From NCBI RefSeq assembly GCF_014635065.1, contig NZ_BMCG01000003.1, positions 1 through 64,000 of the forward strand: a stretch of DNA of 64,000 nt, in the 5' to 3' direction. This document shows, piece after piece, positions 1 to 10,060 of the stretch (within the stretch, counting starts at the first letter, position 1; each line of letters begins with the position of its first letter). The DNA comes from Oxalicibacterium flavum (GTDB taxonomy: Bacteria; Pseudomonadota; Gammaproteobacteria; Burkholderiales; Burkholderiaceae_D). The notes under the pieces are model-generated. The model was given only the letters and a program-made list of their open reading frames with translations. It did not search any database and was not told the DNA's origin. Both the position numbers and the translations under genes were made by a program.

Positions 1-264
1 GCGGAGAACGAGCCAATCCACCTGACACTGAAGGATCCGACGATCCCGGTGACGGTGAACCTGGCAACCTATGCTGGTCCGGAGGCGCGCTACTGCCCGG
101 CGGCAGTGTATGAGTTCGTGAAGACCGACACCAACGAGGAACGGCTGCAGATCAATGCGCAGAACTGCGTGCATTGCAAGACCTGCGATATCAAGGATCC
201 GCTGCAGAACATCGTGTGGGTCACGCCCGAGGGCGGCAATGGGCCGAATTATCCGAATATGTGA
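1..264 (+). CDS. Electron transfer flavoprotein-ubiquinone oxidoreductase, C-terminal fragment
   Basis: Only the last 87 codons are in the window; the frame is open from base 1. The tail carries the ferredoxin-like [4Fe-4S] motif [12 protein letters not shown] followed by the family's typical ending GPNYPNM. ETF-QO passes electrons from electron transfer flavoprotein to ubiquinone at the inner membrane and is needed for fatty acid and amino acid oxidation. The FAD and quinone domains lie off the left edge. The gene converges on the regulator gene with about 36 nt between the stop codons and no obvious terminator hairpin. Identification is firm from the Cys-rich motif and ending. Confidence 0.93.
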   Translation, partial: AENEPIHLTLKDPTIPVTVNLATYAGPEARYCPAAVYEFVKTDTNEERLQINAQNCVHCKTCDIKDPLQNIVWVTPEGGNGPNYPNM

Positions 265-300
265 AGCTACAGAACGCCGCTCGCGATCCGTATCTGCAGC

Positions 301-1695
301 TCACACCACCGCCGGCGCCACCAGCGGCGCGCTGCGCAATGCCTGCGCAATCATCTCCAGCCCGTGCCGGATGTCGTCGCGATTGGCGATGCCGCCTATG
401 CACACGCGCACCGCTGACGGCGGCGGGCCGGACACGCAGAAGGCGTCGCTCGGCACCACGCCGACGCCGGATTCGGCCAGGTGCGCGGCGAACGCCTTCT
501 GTTCCCACGAGGGCGGCAGGTTGATCCACAGATGGAAGGCCTCGGGCTTGGTGACGTAGCTGCCCGACGGCAGGATGCGCGCCGCGAGTTTCTGCCGCGC
601 CGACGATTCCTTGCGGATCGCGCCCAGCATCAGGTCGGCGGTGCCGTCGCGTATCCAGCGCGTGGCGAGCGTGGAGGTGACGGGCGACGCCATCACGGTG
701 GTGGCGCGCAGCGCGGATGCCAGGCGCGCTGCCAGTTGCGTATCGGGCGCGACCATGTAGGCCACGCGCAGGCCGGCGCCCACGCATTTCGCCAGTCCCG
801 CCACGTAGAAGGTGATGTCGGGCGCGATGCTGGCGAGCGCGGGCGGGCCGCTGCGCGGCAGGAAGCCGTAGGCGTCGTCCTCGATGATGGCGACGCCGTA
901 ATGCCGCGCCACTTCGGCCAGCGCCTGCCGCCGTTCGGCGGAGATGGTGGCGGTGGTCGGGTTCAGCAGCGTCGGATTGCAGTAGAGCGCCTTGGGCCCG
1001 TATTGCGCGCAGGCGCCGGCAAAGGCGACGGCGTCGATGCCCTCGGCATCCATCGGCAGCCCGACCAGCTTGATGCCGAGCAGCCCGGCCAGCGCACGCA
1101 GGCCCGGATAGGTCAGTTCCTCGCAGCAGATGACGGAGCCGGCTGGCGCCAGCATGGTCAGAATCGCCAGCAGGCCGCACTGCGCACCCGGCACCACCAG
1201 CAGCCGTTCCGGTTCGACCACCAGTCCGCGCCGCCGCAGCCACAGCGCGCCGGCCTCGCGATCCTCGTGCGAGCCGCCGAAGTTCTGATAGCGCAGCAGG
1301 TCGCGCATGCGCTGGCCGACTTCGCTGTGGCCGCTCTGCATCAGCGCCAGCAGTTCGGGATCGTCGGGCTCGGGCGCCATGTTCATCGACATATCGACAT
1401 TCGGCCGGCCTTCGAACACGCGCGGGATGCGCGGCCGGCGCTTGCCGCAGACGAAGGTGCCGCGCCCGACCACCGAATCGACGAGGCCGCGCTTGTGCGC
1501 TTCCGCATAGGCGCGCGCGACGGTGGTGAAGTCGATGCCGAGCGCATCGGCCAGCTTGCGCTGCGGCGGCAGGCGCTGCTCGGCGGCAAGCTGGCCGATC
1601 GCGATGTCCTCGGCAATCGCATTGGCGATCGCCAGATAGAGCGGTCCGCTGCTCTTCTTCAGCTTGGGCGTCCAGATGTGGGCATGTTTGGGCAT
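301..1695 (-). CDS. MocR/PdxR-type GntR regulator with aminotransferase-like domain
   Basis: A 464-residue protein with an N-terminal GntR winged helix-turn-helix (about residues 12-82) joined to a fold-type I aminotransferase-like domain (about 105-455). The PLP-binding elements are present: an aspartate pair before an aromatic residue at 273-276, and a lysine at 303 in the segment AGLAKCVGAGLR, where catalytic aminotransferases carry the Schiff-base lysine. The start was set at 1695 because AGGA lies 9 nt upstream; an in-frame ATG at 1704 is the alternative. It is divergent from the Nit1C operon, so it is the likely regulator, sensing a PLP adduct or amino compound. That role is inference. 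The regulator that usually accompanies Nit1C belongs to other families, so this pairing is notable. Confidence 0.88.
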   Translation of the reverse strand: MPKHAHIWTPKLKKSSGPLYLAIANAIAEDIAIGQLAAEQRLPPQRKLADALGIDFTTVARAYAEAHKRGLVDSVVGRGTFVCGKRRPRIPRVFEGRPNVDMSMNMAPEPDDPELLALMQSGHSEVGQRMRDLLRYQNFGGSHEDREAGALWLRRRGLVVEPERLLVVPGAQCGLLAILTMLAPAGSVICCEELTYPGLRALAGLLGIKLVGLPMDAEGIDAVAFAGACAQYGPKALYCNPTLLNPTTATISAERRQALAEVARHYGVAIIEDDAYGFLPRSGPPALASIAPDITFYVAGLAKCVGAGLRVAYMVAPDTQLAARLASALRATTVMASPVTSTLATRWIRDGTADLMLGAIRKESSARQKLAARILPSGSYVTKPEAFHLWINLPPSWEQKAFAAHLAESGVGVVPSDAFCVSGPPPSAVRVCIGGIANRDDIRHGLEMIAQALRSAPLVAPAVV

Positions 1696-2141
1696 GGCAG
1701 GCATTCCTGAAATGAGTCCTGCGGAATGTATGCATATTCCGTTCCATTCAATTTCATGCCGCCGATGCGGTTTCGTGCCGGCGAATGCACCATCGGAAAT
1801 CATTCTTCGCTCGCGATTGCACGCTTTTGAGGCGCGTGACGCGTGCCGTCGAAGTGCACGCGTTTCCCGGCGTCATGCGAATTGATTGGAGCGATTGTAT
1901 GGATGCGCGTTTTCCATCCATTCACCGCGGAAATCGCGCCTCGCCTTTTCCCCTATGAAGCCATGATCGCGATGCATGCCATTGACGCGATTGCATGGAT
2001 TTTCATGCATTCAATCTTGCGTATGACGACGATTGACTGGCATGCCTGATGCATTCATTGCCGGCGTCCGGACAGCGGGTCCGGGTGCCATGCAGATTGC
2101 ACGGCCGACTCCATTCAATCCACTTTCAAGGGGCCATCACC
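1696..2141. promoter_or_regulatory. Divergent intergenic region between the MocR regulator and the nit operon
   Basis: This 446-bp stretch holds no convincing gene. It is less GC-rich than its surroundings and full of short recurring words: ATTCAAT at 1746-1752, 2009-2015 and 2113-2119, and ATGCAT several times between 1970 and 2055. A 14-bp direct repeat is listed separately. I could not place a confident sigma-70 or sigma-54 promoter. The length and word structure suit a regulator-controlled divergent promoter. Confidence 0.5.
1891..2000. repeat. Direct repeat GCGATTGYATGGAT, candidate MocR operator
   Basis: GCGATTGTATGGAT at 1891-1904 and GCGATTGCATGGAT at 1987-2000 are identical except for one base, in the same orientation and 96 bp apart. 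MocR-family regulators are known to bind direct repeats in divergent promoter regions. Assignment to the neighbouring regulator is inference from position only. Confidence 0.4.
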
Positions 2142-2624
2142 ATGCCAGCAGTGACCAAAGCAGCGCACGCCAAGGGCGATTTTTTTGTCGATTACGAAGA
2201 GAAGGTGTTCGAGGACGTGAAGGCCAGGCCGGGCGAGAAGGCGCTGGTGACTTTCCATACCGTCGCCTTCGAAGGATCGATCGGCTTCGTCAATCTGCTG
2301 CAGGCCACGCGCCTGCAGCGCAAGGGCTACGAGACCTCGGTGCTGCTGTACGGCCCCGGCGTCACGCTCGGCGTGCAGCGCGGCTTTCCGACGCTGGGCG
2401 ACGAAGCCTTCCCCGGCCATCAGAACTTCAACAACCAGATCACCAAGTTCATGAACGAAGGCGGCAAGGTCTATGCATGCCGCTTCGCGCTGCAGGCGCT
2501 GTACGGCCACGGCGAACCGTCGCTGATTCCGGGCATCCGTCCGATCAGCCCGCTCGACGTGCTGGACCTGAAGCTGCTGCACCTGCGCGACAACGCCGTG
2601 GTCATCGACACCTGGACCGTTTGA
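2142..2624 (+). CDS. nitB: MSMEG_0572/Sll0783-type nitrogen starvation response protein (NitB)
   Basis: A 160-residue protein, first gene of the Nit1C operon, started at the ATG preceded by AAGGGG (2128-2133). It has no membrane segment. The sequence reads as a compact alpha/beta protein with a [25 protein letters not shown] core, here abbreviated to [17 protein letters not shown], resembling a DsrE/sulfur-relay-like fold; that fold guess is inference. Family members co-occur with the nitrilase of this cluster, and the cyanobacterial homologue responds to nitrogen starvation. Its biochemical role is unknown. A 31-nt gap separates it from the nitrilase gene. Confidence 0.87.
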   Translation: MPAVTKAAHAKGDFFVDYEEKVFEDVKARPGEKALVTFHTVAFEGSIGFVNLLQATRLQRKGYETSVLLYGPGVTLGVQRGFPTLGDEAFPGHQNFNNQITKFMNEGGKVYACRFALQALYGHGEPSLIPGIRPISPLDVLDLKLLHLRDNAVVIDTWTV

Positions 2625-2655
2625 ACACACGCGTTACACCGACAGCAAGGGGCAC

Positions 2656-3700
<1,045 letters not shown>

Positions 3701-3723
<23 letters not shown>

Positions 3724-4849
3724 TCTGAAGCCTGACCTGAAGACCGATCCGAAGCCGGATCAACAACTGATCACCGAACTGCAATCGGTCGGCCTGCGCC
3801 TGATCGACCCGACCGAAGGCGCGGCCAGCCGCCGCGGCGGTGCCGGGCCATCCGATCACAAGGCGGTCACCGTCAACGGCCATACCGTGATGATTCCGGT
3901 GCACACCGCGAGCTCGTGGTCGTCGCCGTACGTCGCCGCGCCGCTCGACGACAGCGGCCGCAGCACCGTCACGCGCAACGGCTTCCCGGTCGGCGTGATC
4001 TCTTTTCCGAAGCAGCCGCGCTTCTACGGAATGCAGACCATGGACGGCGTGCCGTATTCGCAGATCGCCACGCTGCACGGCGCCGACGTGCTGGCGACCA
4101 CCATCCTGCAAAGCTGCATCCGTTACGAGAGCCGCCGCAAGTCCTGCCAGTTCTGCGCGATCGGCCAGTCGCTGGCGGCAAAGCGCACCATCCTGCGCAA
4201 GACGCCCGAGCAGCTTGCCGAGGTGGCGCGCGCCGCCGTACTGCTGGATGGCGTCAGGCACATGGTGATGACCACCGGCACGCCGAACGCGACCGACCGC
4301 GGCGCAGCCATGCTGTGCGAAAGCGCGTTCGCCGTGAAGAGCGCGGTCGATCTGCCGATCCAGGGGCAGTGCGAGCCGCCGAACGACGACGCGTGGTTCC
4401 GCCGCATGAAGGAGGCCGGCATCGATGCGCTCGGCATGCACCTGGAAGCCGTCACCCCTTCGGTGCGTGCGCGCATCATGCCGGGCAAGGCCGAGGTGCC
4501 GGTCGAGCGCTACTTCGACGCGTTCGAAAAAGCGGTGGACGTCTTCGGCCGCGGCCAGGTCAGCACCTACATCCTCGCCGGCCTCGGCGATACGCCGGAA
4601 GCGATTCTGGAAACTAGCCGCAAGCTGATCGACATCGGCGTCTATCCGTTCGTCGTGCCGTTCGTGCCGATCGCCGGCACGCCGCTCGAAGATCATCCGT
4701 CGCCCACGCCCGAATTCATGCGCGCGCTGCTGCAGCCGCTGGGCGCCATGCTGGCTGCCGGCGGTCTGCGCTCGGCCGACATCAAGGCCGGCTGCGGCCG
4801 CTGCGGCGCGTGCTCGTCGCTGTCCACCTTCGAAAGGAGCGCGGCATGA
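3701..4849 (+). CDS. nitD: MSMEG_0568-family radical SAM protein (NitD)
   Basis: A 382-residue radical SAM enzyme. The cluster-binding cysteines are C139, C149 and C152 (CX9CX2C), not the canonical CX3CX2C. A second cysteine set, C365, C368 and C371 (CX2CX2C), sits near the C terminus and could hold another iron-sulfur cluster or a metal. The N terminus is a Lys/Pro/Asp-rich stretch of about 20 residues. The start lies inside the nitrilase gene behind GAGGA. The stop overlaps the next start as ATGA. The reaction is unknown; resemblance to biotin-synthase-like enzymes is general. It is a fixed member of Nit1C clusters. Confidence 0.92.
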
Positions 4850-5427
4850 GCAGCGTCAGCGAACTGACCGATTTCGCTGTGGCCGTGCCGGTCAGGGTAC
4901 GCCGCAGCGATGCCAGCGTGCGCATCAAGCTGGCGACCGCGCAGCATGAGATCGACGCTACGCGCGCGATCCGTCGCGCCGTGTTCTGCGACGAGCAGGG
5001 CATCTTCGACGGCGACGATATCGACGCCACGGACCGTATCGCCACGCCCATCGCCGCGCTGCTGCAATCGCCGGCGGGCGACGAGGTGGTCGGCACCGTG
5101 CGCATCCACCAGCCGGAACCGGGCCTGTGGTACGGCTCGCGGCTGGCGGTGGCGCGCCATGCGCGGCGCATCGGCTCGGTCGGCAGCGGCCTTATCAGGC
5201 TGGCCGTCTGTACCGCCAACGCGCGCGGCTGCCATACCTTCCTCGCGCAGGTGCAGGCGCAGAACGTGCCACTGTTCGAACGCCTGCACTGGCATTCGCT
5301 GCAGCAGATGGATATCCACGGCCGTCCGCATCACCTGATGCAGGCCGACCTCGCGCATTACCCGCCGATCCACGACGGCGAGACCGGCTTCGTCCTGTTC
5401 AACCGACGCGAGGCGGAGGCGGCATGA
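4846..5427 (+). CDS. nitE: MSMEG_0567/Sll0786-family GNAT N-acetyltransferase (NitE)
   Basis: A 193-residue protein with a GNAT-like fold. A VGTVRIHQPE strand is followed by LAVARHARRIGSVGSGLIRLA, shortened here to ARRIGSVGSGLIRLAV, which occupies the place of the acetyl-CoA pyrophosphate loop. The start forms an ATGA overlap with the radical SAM gene, and the stop forms another with the next gene, so the three are co-translated. The acceptor substrate is unknown. It could acetylate an amine made by the radical SAM enzyme or released by the nitrilase, but that is inference from context. Confidence 0.88.
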   Translation: MSSVSELTDFAVAVPVRVRRSDASVRIKLATAQHEIDATRAIRRAVFCDEQGIFDGDDIDATDRIATPIAALLQSPAGDEVVGTVRIHQPEPGLWYGSRLAVARHARRIGSVGSGLIRLAVCTANARGCHTFLAQVQAQNVPLFERLHWHSLQQMDIHGRPHHLMQADLAHYPPIHDGETGFVLFNRREAEAA

Positions 5428-6536
5428 ACGCGCAACCGGCAATCGATGCCGCGGTCACGCTGGCAAGCCTGTGCCAACAGGTGCGCGGCGCGCGCGGCGT
5501 GGCGCACAAGCGCGACATCGATGCCGTGATGCAGGCGCTCGGCACGCATCCGCTGGCGGCCGGCGGCCAGCCGATCCCGCTCGGCGACGACTGCGCCGCG
5601 ATTCCCGACGGCGACGGCTGGCTGCTGTTCGCGATCGAGGGCTTCGTCAACGAATTCGTCGAGAAGGAACCGTGGTTTGCCGGCTACTGCGGCGTGATGG
5701 TCAACGTCAGCGACATCCATGCGATGGGCGGACGGCCGATCGCGGTGGTCGATGCGCTGTGGAGCCGCGACGGCGACGCCGCAAAGCCGGTGCTGGCCGG
5801 CATGGCCGAAGCTTCGCGCGTCTATGGCGTGCCTATCGTCGGCGGCCACAGCAATCGCCGCAACGACCGCGAGCAGCTGTCGGTCGCCATACTCGGCCGC
5901 GCCAATAGGCTCCTGACGAGTTTCGACGCCAAGCCCGGCGAGCACCTGGTGGCGGCGATCGACCTGCGCGGCCGTTTCCATGAACCGCATGCGTATTGGG
6001 ATGCCAGCACCGGTACGCCGGCCGCGCGCCTGCGCGCCGATCTCGAGCTGCTGCCGGCGATCGCCGAAGACGGCCTGGCGCGTGCGGCCAAGGACATCAG
6101 CATGGCCGGCGCGCTCGGCACGGCGCTGATGCTGCTCGAATGCTCGGGACTGGGCGCGACCATCTTTCCGGACGCCATCCCGCGCCCGCCGGGCGTGCCG
6201 CTGCAATGCTGGCTGCAGGCCTTTCCGAGCTACGGTTACCTGCTGAGCGTGGCGGACGACGATCTCGACGCGGTGCGTGCGCGCTTTGCGGCACGCGAGA
6301 TTGCCTGCGCCGCGATCGGTCGCTGCGACGATTCGCGCGTCGTGCGGCTCGCGCGCGGCGACGAATGCGCGACGTTGTGGGATTTTCGCGACGAGGCGCT
6401 GATCGGCTGCGGTCCCGCCGGAGCCGTGGCACGGCACGCCAGCAACGGCTGCCGCAACGGGCACCGCGAAAAATACGACGAACACGATGACCACGCGCGG
6501 CTGCCCGCGTCCGTGCCATCCCCTGCGCAACCCTGA
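5424..6536 (+). CDS. nitF: Sll0787-family AIR synthase-like (PurM-like) protein (NitF)
   Basis: A 370-residue protein related to phosphoribosylaminoimidazole synthetase/ThiL/SelD-type ATP-binding enzymes. The N-terminal PurM-like domain has IPLGDDCAAI, the family's acidic nucleotide and metal loop, then VNVSDIHAMGGRPIA, equivalent to the ND.AAMGA.P motif. A C-terminal PurM domain follows to about residue 320. The last 45 residues are a charged tail of no recognised fold. It probably activates a substrate with ATP. The true reaction is unknown, and this is not the purine enzyme because the cluster context and divergence separate it from PurM. Confidence 0.88.
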   Translation: MNAQPAIDAAVTLASLCQQVRGARGVAHKRDIDAVMQALGTHPLAAGGQPIPLGDDCAAIPDGDGWLLFAIEGFVNEFVEKEPWFAGYCGVMVNVSDIHAMGGRPIAVVDALWSRDGDAAKPVLAGMAEASRVYGVPIVGGHSNRRNDREQLSVAILGRANRLLTSFDAKPGEHLVAAIDLRGRFHEPHAYWDASTGTPAARLRADLELLPAIAEDGLARAAKDISMAGALGTALMLLECSGLGATIFPDAIPRPPGVPLQCWLQAFPSYGYLLSVADDDLDAVRARFAAREIACAAIGRCDDSRVVRLARGDECATLWDFRDEALIGCGPAGAVARHASNGCRNGHREKYDEHDDHARLPASVPSPAQP

Positions 6537-6547
6537 CGGAGAACATC

Positions 6548-6835
6548 ATGCCCGCCATGCATTTCCACGTCCGCTGGCCGGACGACAGCACCAGCAAGTG
6601 CTATTCGCCATCCTCGACGATCACCGAATTCCTCGAAGCGGGAAAGAGCTATCCGCTGGACGAGTTCGTCGCCGTCAGTCGCACTGCGCTGCACAAGGCC
6701 AGCGACCGCGTGCGCATGAAGTACGGCTATATGTGCAGTTCGGCGATGGACCAGCTCGCGCAGATCGAGACAACCGCCGAACGTTTCCGCGGCGTGGCCG
6801 ATGCGCGCGTCGTCGTCGAATCCATCACATCCTGA
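6548..6835 (+). CDS. nitG: MSMEG_0570-family nitrogen starvation response protein (NitG)
   Basis: A 95-residue soluble protein behind GGAG at 6538-6541, 11 nt after the AIR-synthase-like gene. Its core, HVRWPDDSTSKCYSPSSTI, resembles other members of this small family. No catalytic motif or membrane segment is seen. The family is known only as a companion of the Nit1 nitrilase, so a scaffold, carrier or regulatory role is possible; none is demonstrated by the sequence. Confidence 0.85.
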   Translation: MPAMHFHVRWPDDSTSKCYSPSSTITEFLEAGKSYPLDEFVAVSRTALHKASDRVRMKYGYMCSSAMDQLAQIETTAERFRGVADARVVVESITS

Positions 6836-6865
6836 ACAACCCTGTCTGAATCACCGGAGTCCATC

Positions 6866-8143
6866 ATGCATGCATCCCTTTCCACCAACCCATCGCTCGA
6901 GGGTCACTACGGCGTCCTCATCGTCGGCGGCGGCCAGGCCGGCCTGTCGATGAGCTATCTGCTCAAGGAAAAGGGCATCAGCCACCTGATCCTCGAAAAG
7001 AACGTGCTCGGCCACGCCTGGCGCAATGAGCGCTGGGACAGCTTCTGCCTCGTCACGCCGAACTGGCAGTGCAACCTGCCCGGCTACCGCTACACCGGCG
7101 CCGATCCCTACGGCTTCATGGTCAAGGACGAGATCGTCGAATTCATGGACGGCTACATCGCCAGCTTCAACCCGCCGGCAGCCGAGGGCGTGGCGGTGCT
7201 CAAGGTGTGCCGCGACGACGATGGGCGCTTCGTGGTCGAGACCTCGCGCGGCACGCTGACGGCGGACCAGGTCGTCAGCGCGGTCGGTGGCTACCACCTG
7301 CCGATCATGCCGCACGCCGCGTCCCGCATGCCGGCCCACGTCACGCAGATCCATTCGGCCGACTACCTGAATCCGCAGTCGCTGCCGGAAGGCGAGGTGC
7401 TGGTCGTCGGTACCGGCCAGTCCGGCTGCCAGATCGCGGAAGACCTGCATCTGGTCGGGCGCAAGGTGCACCTGTGCGTCGGCGATGCACCGCGCGTGGC
7501 GCGCTGCTACCGCGGCAAGGACGTGGTCGAATGGCTCGATCACATGAAGTACTACGACCTGCCGGTTGACAGGCATCCGCTCGGCACCGGCGTGCGCGAA
7601 AAGACCAACCACTACGTGACCGGTCGCGACGGCGGGCGCGACATCGACCTGCGCAAGTTCGCGCTCGAGGGCATGCAGCTCTACGGTCGTTTCAACGATA
7701 TCCAGGATGGCGTGGCGCAGTTCGGCGACGATCTCAAGGCCAACCTCGACGGTGCCGATGCGACATCGGAAAAGATCAAGGACAGCATCGACAGATACAT
7801 CGCGGAAAACGGCATCGATGCGCCGGCCGAGGCGCGCTATGTGCCCTTGTGGGAACCGCCGGCCGATATCGCAGCCAGTCTCGACCTGTCGAGAATCGCG
7901 GTGGTGATCTGGTGCATCGGTTTCCGCACCGATTTCTCGTGGATCAGGGAAGACATCTTCGACGACCGCGGCTATCCGGGCCACGAGCGTGGCGTCACCG
8001 CGGTTCCCGGTCTCTACTTCCTCGGCCTGCCGTGGCAGTACACCTGGGGCTCGGGCCGCTTCTCGGGCGTGGCGCGCGATGCGCAGCACCTGCTCGAACA
8101 CATCGAAGCCCGTCATGCCGCCCTCATGCGGCAGGCGGCGTGA
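6866..8143 (+). CDS. nitH: MSMEG_0569-family flavin-dependent oxidoreductase (NitH)
   Basis: A 425-residue flavoprotein. The FAD-binding Rossmann motif is GGGQAG at residues 21-26, and a second dinucleotide motif, GTGQSG at 182-187, should bind NADPH. This two-Rossmann layout is that of flavin monooxygenases (FMO/Baeyer-Villiger/N-hydroxylating type). The ATG at 6866 follows CCGGAG. As the usual last core member of Nit1C clusters it may oxygenate or N-hydroxylate the pathway product; that is inference. No signal peptide is present. It is separated by 48 nt from the acyl-CoA synthetase gene, which has its own strong Shine-Dalgarno site. Confidence 0.9.
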   Translation: MHASLSTNPSLEGHYGVLIVGGGQAGLSMSYLLKEKGISHLILEKNVLGHAWRNERWDSFCLVTPNWQCNLPGYRYTGADPYGFMVKDEIVEFMDGYIASFNPPAAEGVAVLKVCRDDDGRFVVETSRGTLTADQVVSAVGGYHLPIMPHAASRMPAHVTQIHSADYLNPQSLPEGEVLVVGTGQSGCQIAEDLHLVGRKVHLCVGDAPRVARCYRGKDVVEWLDHMKYYDLPVDRHPLGTGVREKTNHYVTGRDGGRDIDLRKFALEGMQLYGRFNDIQDGVAQFGDDLKANLDGADATSEKIKDSIDRYIAENGIDAPAEARYVPLWEPPADIAASLDLSRIAVVIWCIGFRTDFSWIREDIFDDRGYPGHERGVTAVPGLYFLGLPWQYTWGSGRFSGVARDAQHLLEHIEARHAALMRQAA

Positions 8144-8191
8144 TCCGGCAGGCGATTCGCTGAACGTTGTGACGACAGGAGGGAGTGAATC

Positions 8192-10051
8192 ATGGATGCG
8201 CATCGGACCCTGCTTGCACAGGCGCTGCATCAGCCCGAACAGTTCTGGGCCGAGCAGGCGCGCCGCATCGAATGGCGCACGCCGTTCGCGCGCGTGCTCG
8301 ACCATTCGCATGCGCCGTTTGCGCGCTGGTTCGTCGGCGGCACCACCAACCTTTGCTACAACGCGCTCGACCGCCATCTGACCGAGCGCGGCACGCAGGC
8401 CGCGCTGATCAACGTCTGCAGCGAAACCGGCGAGACGCGGCGCTACAGCTATCTGGAACTGCACCGCGAGGTCAATCGCATGGCCGCCGTGCTGCAGTCG
8501 CTCGGCGTGCGGCGCGGCGAGCGCGTGCTGATCTACCTGCCGATGATCGCCGAGGCGGCCTGCGCGATGCTGGCCTGCGCGCGTCTGGGCGCGATTCATT
8601 CGGTGGTGTTCGGCGGCTTTGCGGCGGCCAGTCTGGCGACGCGCATCGACGACGCGCGGCCGGTGCTCGTGATCGGCGCCGACGCCGGTTTCCAGAACGG
8701 CCGCCGCATCGCCTACAAGCCGCTGCTCGACGAAGCGCTGGCGCTGGCGGGTCATCGTCCCGCGCACGTGCTGATGATCGACCGCGGCCTGCAGCCGTTC
8801 GCGATGATGCCGCAGCGCGATTGCCTCTATCACGTACTGGCCGCCGAGCATGCCGACGCCAGGGTCGCGTGTGCCTGGCTCGAATCCAGCGAACCGTCCT
8901 ACATTCTCTACACGTCCGGCACCACCGGCCGGCCCAAGGGCGTGCAGCGCGACGTCGGCGGTCACGCGGTGGCGCTGGCGACCTCGATGGCGCTGATCTT
9001 CGGCGCGCGCGCCGGCGACACGATGTTCACGACTTCCGACATCGGCTGGGTGGTCGGCCACAGCTACGGCGTCTATGGTCCGCTCATCATGGGCATGACC
9101 ACGCTGATGGTGGAGGGCGCGCCGACCCGGCCCGACAGCGGTCACTGGTGGCGGCTGGTGGAGCGGCATCGCGTCGATCTGATGCTGACCGCACCGACCG
9201 CGATCCGCCTGCTCAAACGCCATGGCGGCCGCTTTGCGCAACAGGCCGACCTGTCCTCGCTGAAGGCGCTGTTCCTCGCCGGCGAGCCGCTCGACGAACC
9301 GACCGCGCGCTGGGCCGAACAGGTGCTCGGCAAGCCGGTCATCGATCATTACTGGCAGACCGAATCGGGTTCGCCGATGCTGGCGCTGCCGCGCGAGGAC
9401 GTCGCCGGCCTGCCGCGCAAGACCGGCTCGCCCGGACTGCCGGCGTTTGGCTTCGATTTCAAGGTGGTCGATCGGGACGGCGCGCCATGCCGTCCCGGCG
9501 AGCGCGGCCTGCTGGTGGCCGACGGCCCGCTGCCGCCGGGCTGCCTGCACACGCTGTGGGAGAACAACGCGGATTTCATGCGCAGCTACTGGAGCGGCCA
9601 CGAGGGCCGCTGGCGCTATGCGACCTTCGACTACGGCGTGGCCGACGCCGATGGCTACATCCGCGTGCTCGGCCGCAGCGACGACATCATTCTGATCGCC
9701 GGCCGCCGTCTCGGCACGCGCGAGATCGAGGAAGTGCTGCTCGCGCATCCGCATGTCGCGGAAGCGGCCGTGATCGGTGTACCCAACGACTTGCGCGGAC
9801 AGGTGCCGCTGGCCTTCGTGGTGTGCGGCGCATCGGCGGACGATGCTGACGCGCGTGCGGCGCTGGAAGCCGAACTGATCCGCGCCGTGGGGCGGCAGCT
9901 CGGCGCGCTGGCCCGTCCCAGAAGTATCGTGTTCGTCGATGCCCTGCCGCGCACTCGGTCGGGCAAGGTGCTGCGCCGCATGATGCAGGGCGCGGTCAAC
10001 GAGGTGCAGGCGCCGCTGCTGGCAGCGGAGATCAATCGTCTGGCGGCGTGA
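8192..10051 (+). CDS. AMP-forming acyl-CoA synthetase, propionyl-CoA synthetase (PrpE)-like
   Basis: A 619-residue ANL-superfamily ligase. It has an acetyl-CoA-synthetase-type N-terminal cap (FWAEQARRIEW ... NLCYNALDRHL), the ATP-binding loop TSGTTGRPKG at 241-250, and the catalytic lysine K592 in RTRSGKVLRR. The arrangement matches PrpE and short-chain acyl-CoA synthetases rather than long-chain ligases. A strong AGGAGGG site at 8178-8184 drives its start. It is co-directional with the Nit1C core but is not a standard member, so it may activate the acid released by the nitrilase. The substrate is unproven. The stop is 9 nt from the convergent histidine kinase gene, with no terminator between. 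Confidence 0.9.
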   Translation: MDAHRTLLAQALHQPEQFWAEQARRIEWRTPFARVLDHSHAPFARWFVGGTTNLCYNALDRHLTERGTQAALINVCSETGETRRYSYLELHREVNRMAAVLQSLGVRRGERVLIYLPMIAEAACAMLACARLGAIHSVVFGGFAAASLATRIDDARPVLVIGADAGFQNGRRIAYKPLLDEALALAGHRPAHVLMIDRGLQPFAMMPQRDCLYHVLAAEHADARVACAWLESSEPSYILYTSGTTGRPKGVQRDVGGHAVALATSMALIFGARAGDTMFTTSDIGWVVGHSYGVYGPLIMGMTTLMVEGAPTRPDSGHWWRLVERHRVDLMLTAPTAIRLLKRHGGRFAQQADLSSLKALFLAGEPLDEPTARWAEQVLGKPVIDHYWQTESGSPMLALPREDVAGLPRKTGSPGLPAFGFDFKVVDRDGAPCRPGERGLLVADGPLPPGCLHTLWENNADFMRSYWSGHEGRWRYATFDYGVADADGYIRVLGRSDDIILIAGRRLGTREIEEVLLAHPHVAEAAVIGVPNDLRGQVPLAFVVCGASADDADARAALEAELIRAVGRQLGALARPRSIVFVDALPRTRSGKVLRRMMQGAVNEVQAPLLAAEINRLAA

Positions 10052-10060
10052 ATCCCGCTA

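Noticed and set aside
2038-2062. A TGGC...TTGC pair resembling a sigma-54 promoter before nitB
   Set aside because: The spacing is far longer than the fixed 4-5 bp between the -24 and -12 elements.
6851-9754. A 967-codon minus-strand frame opposite nitH and the acyl-CoA synthetase gene
   Set aside because: It covers two well-identified genes on the other strand and has shadow composition.
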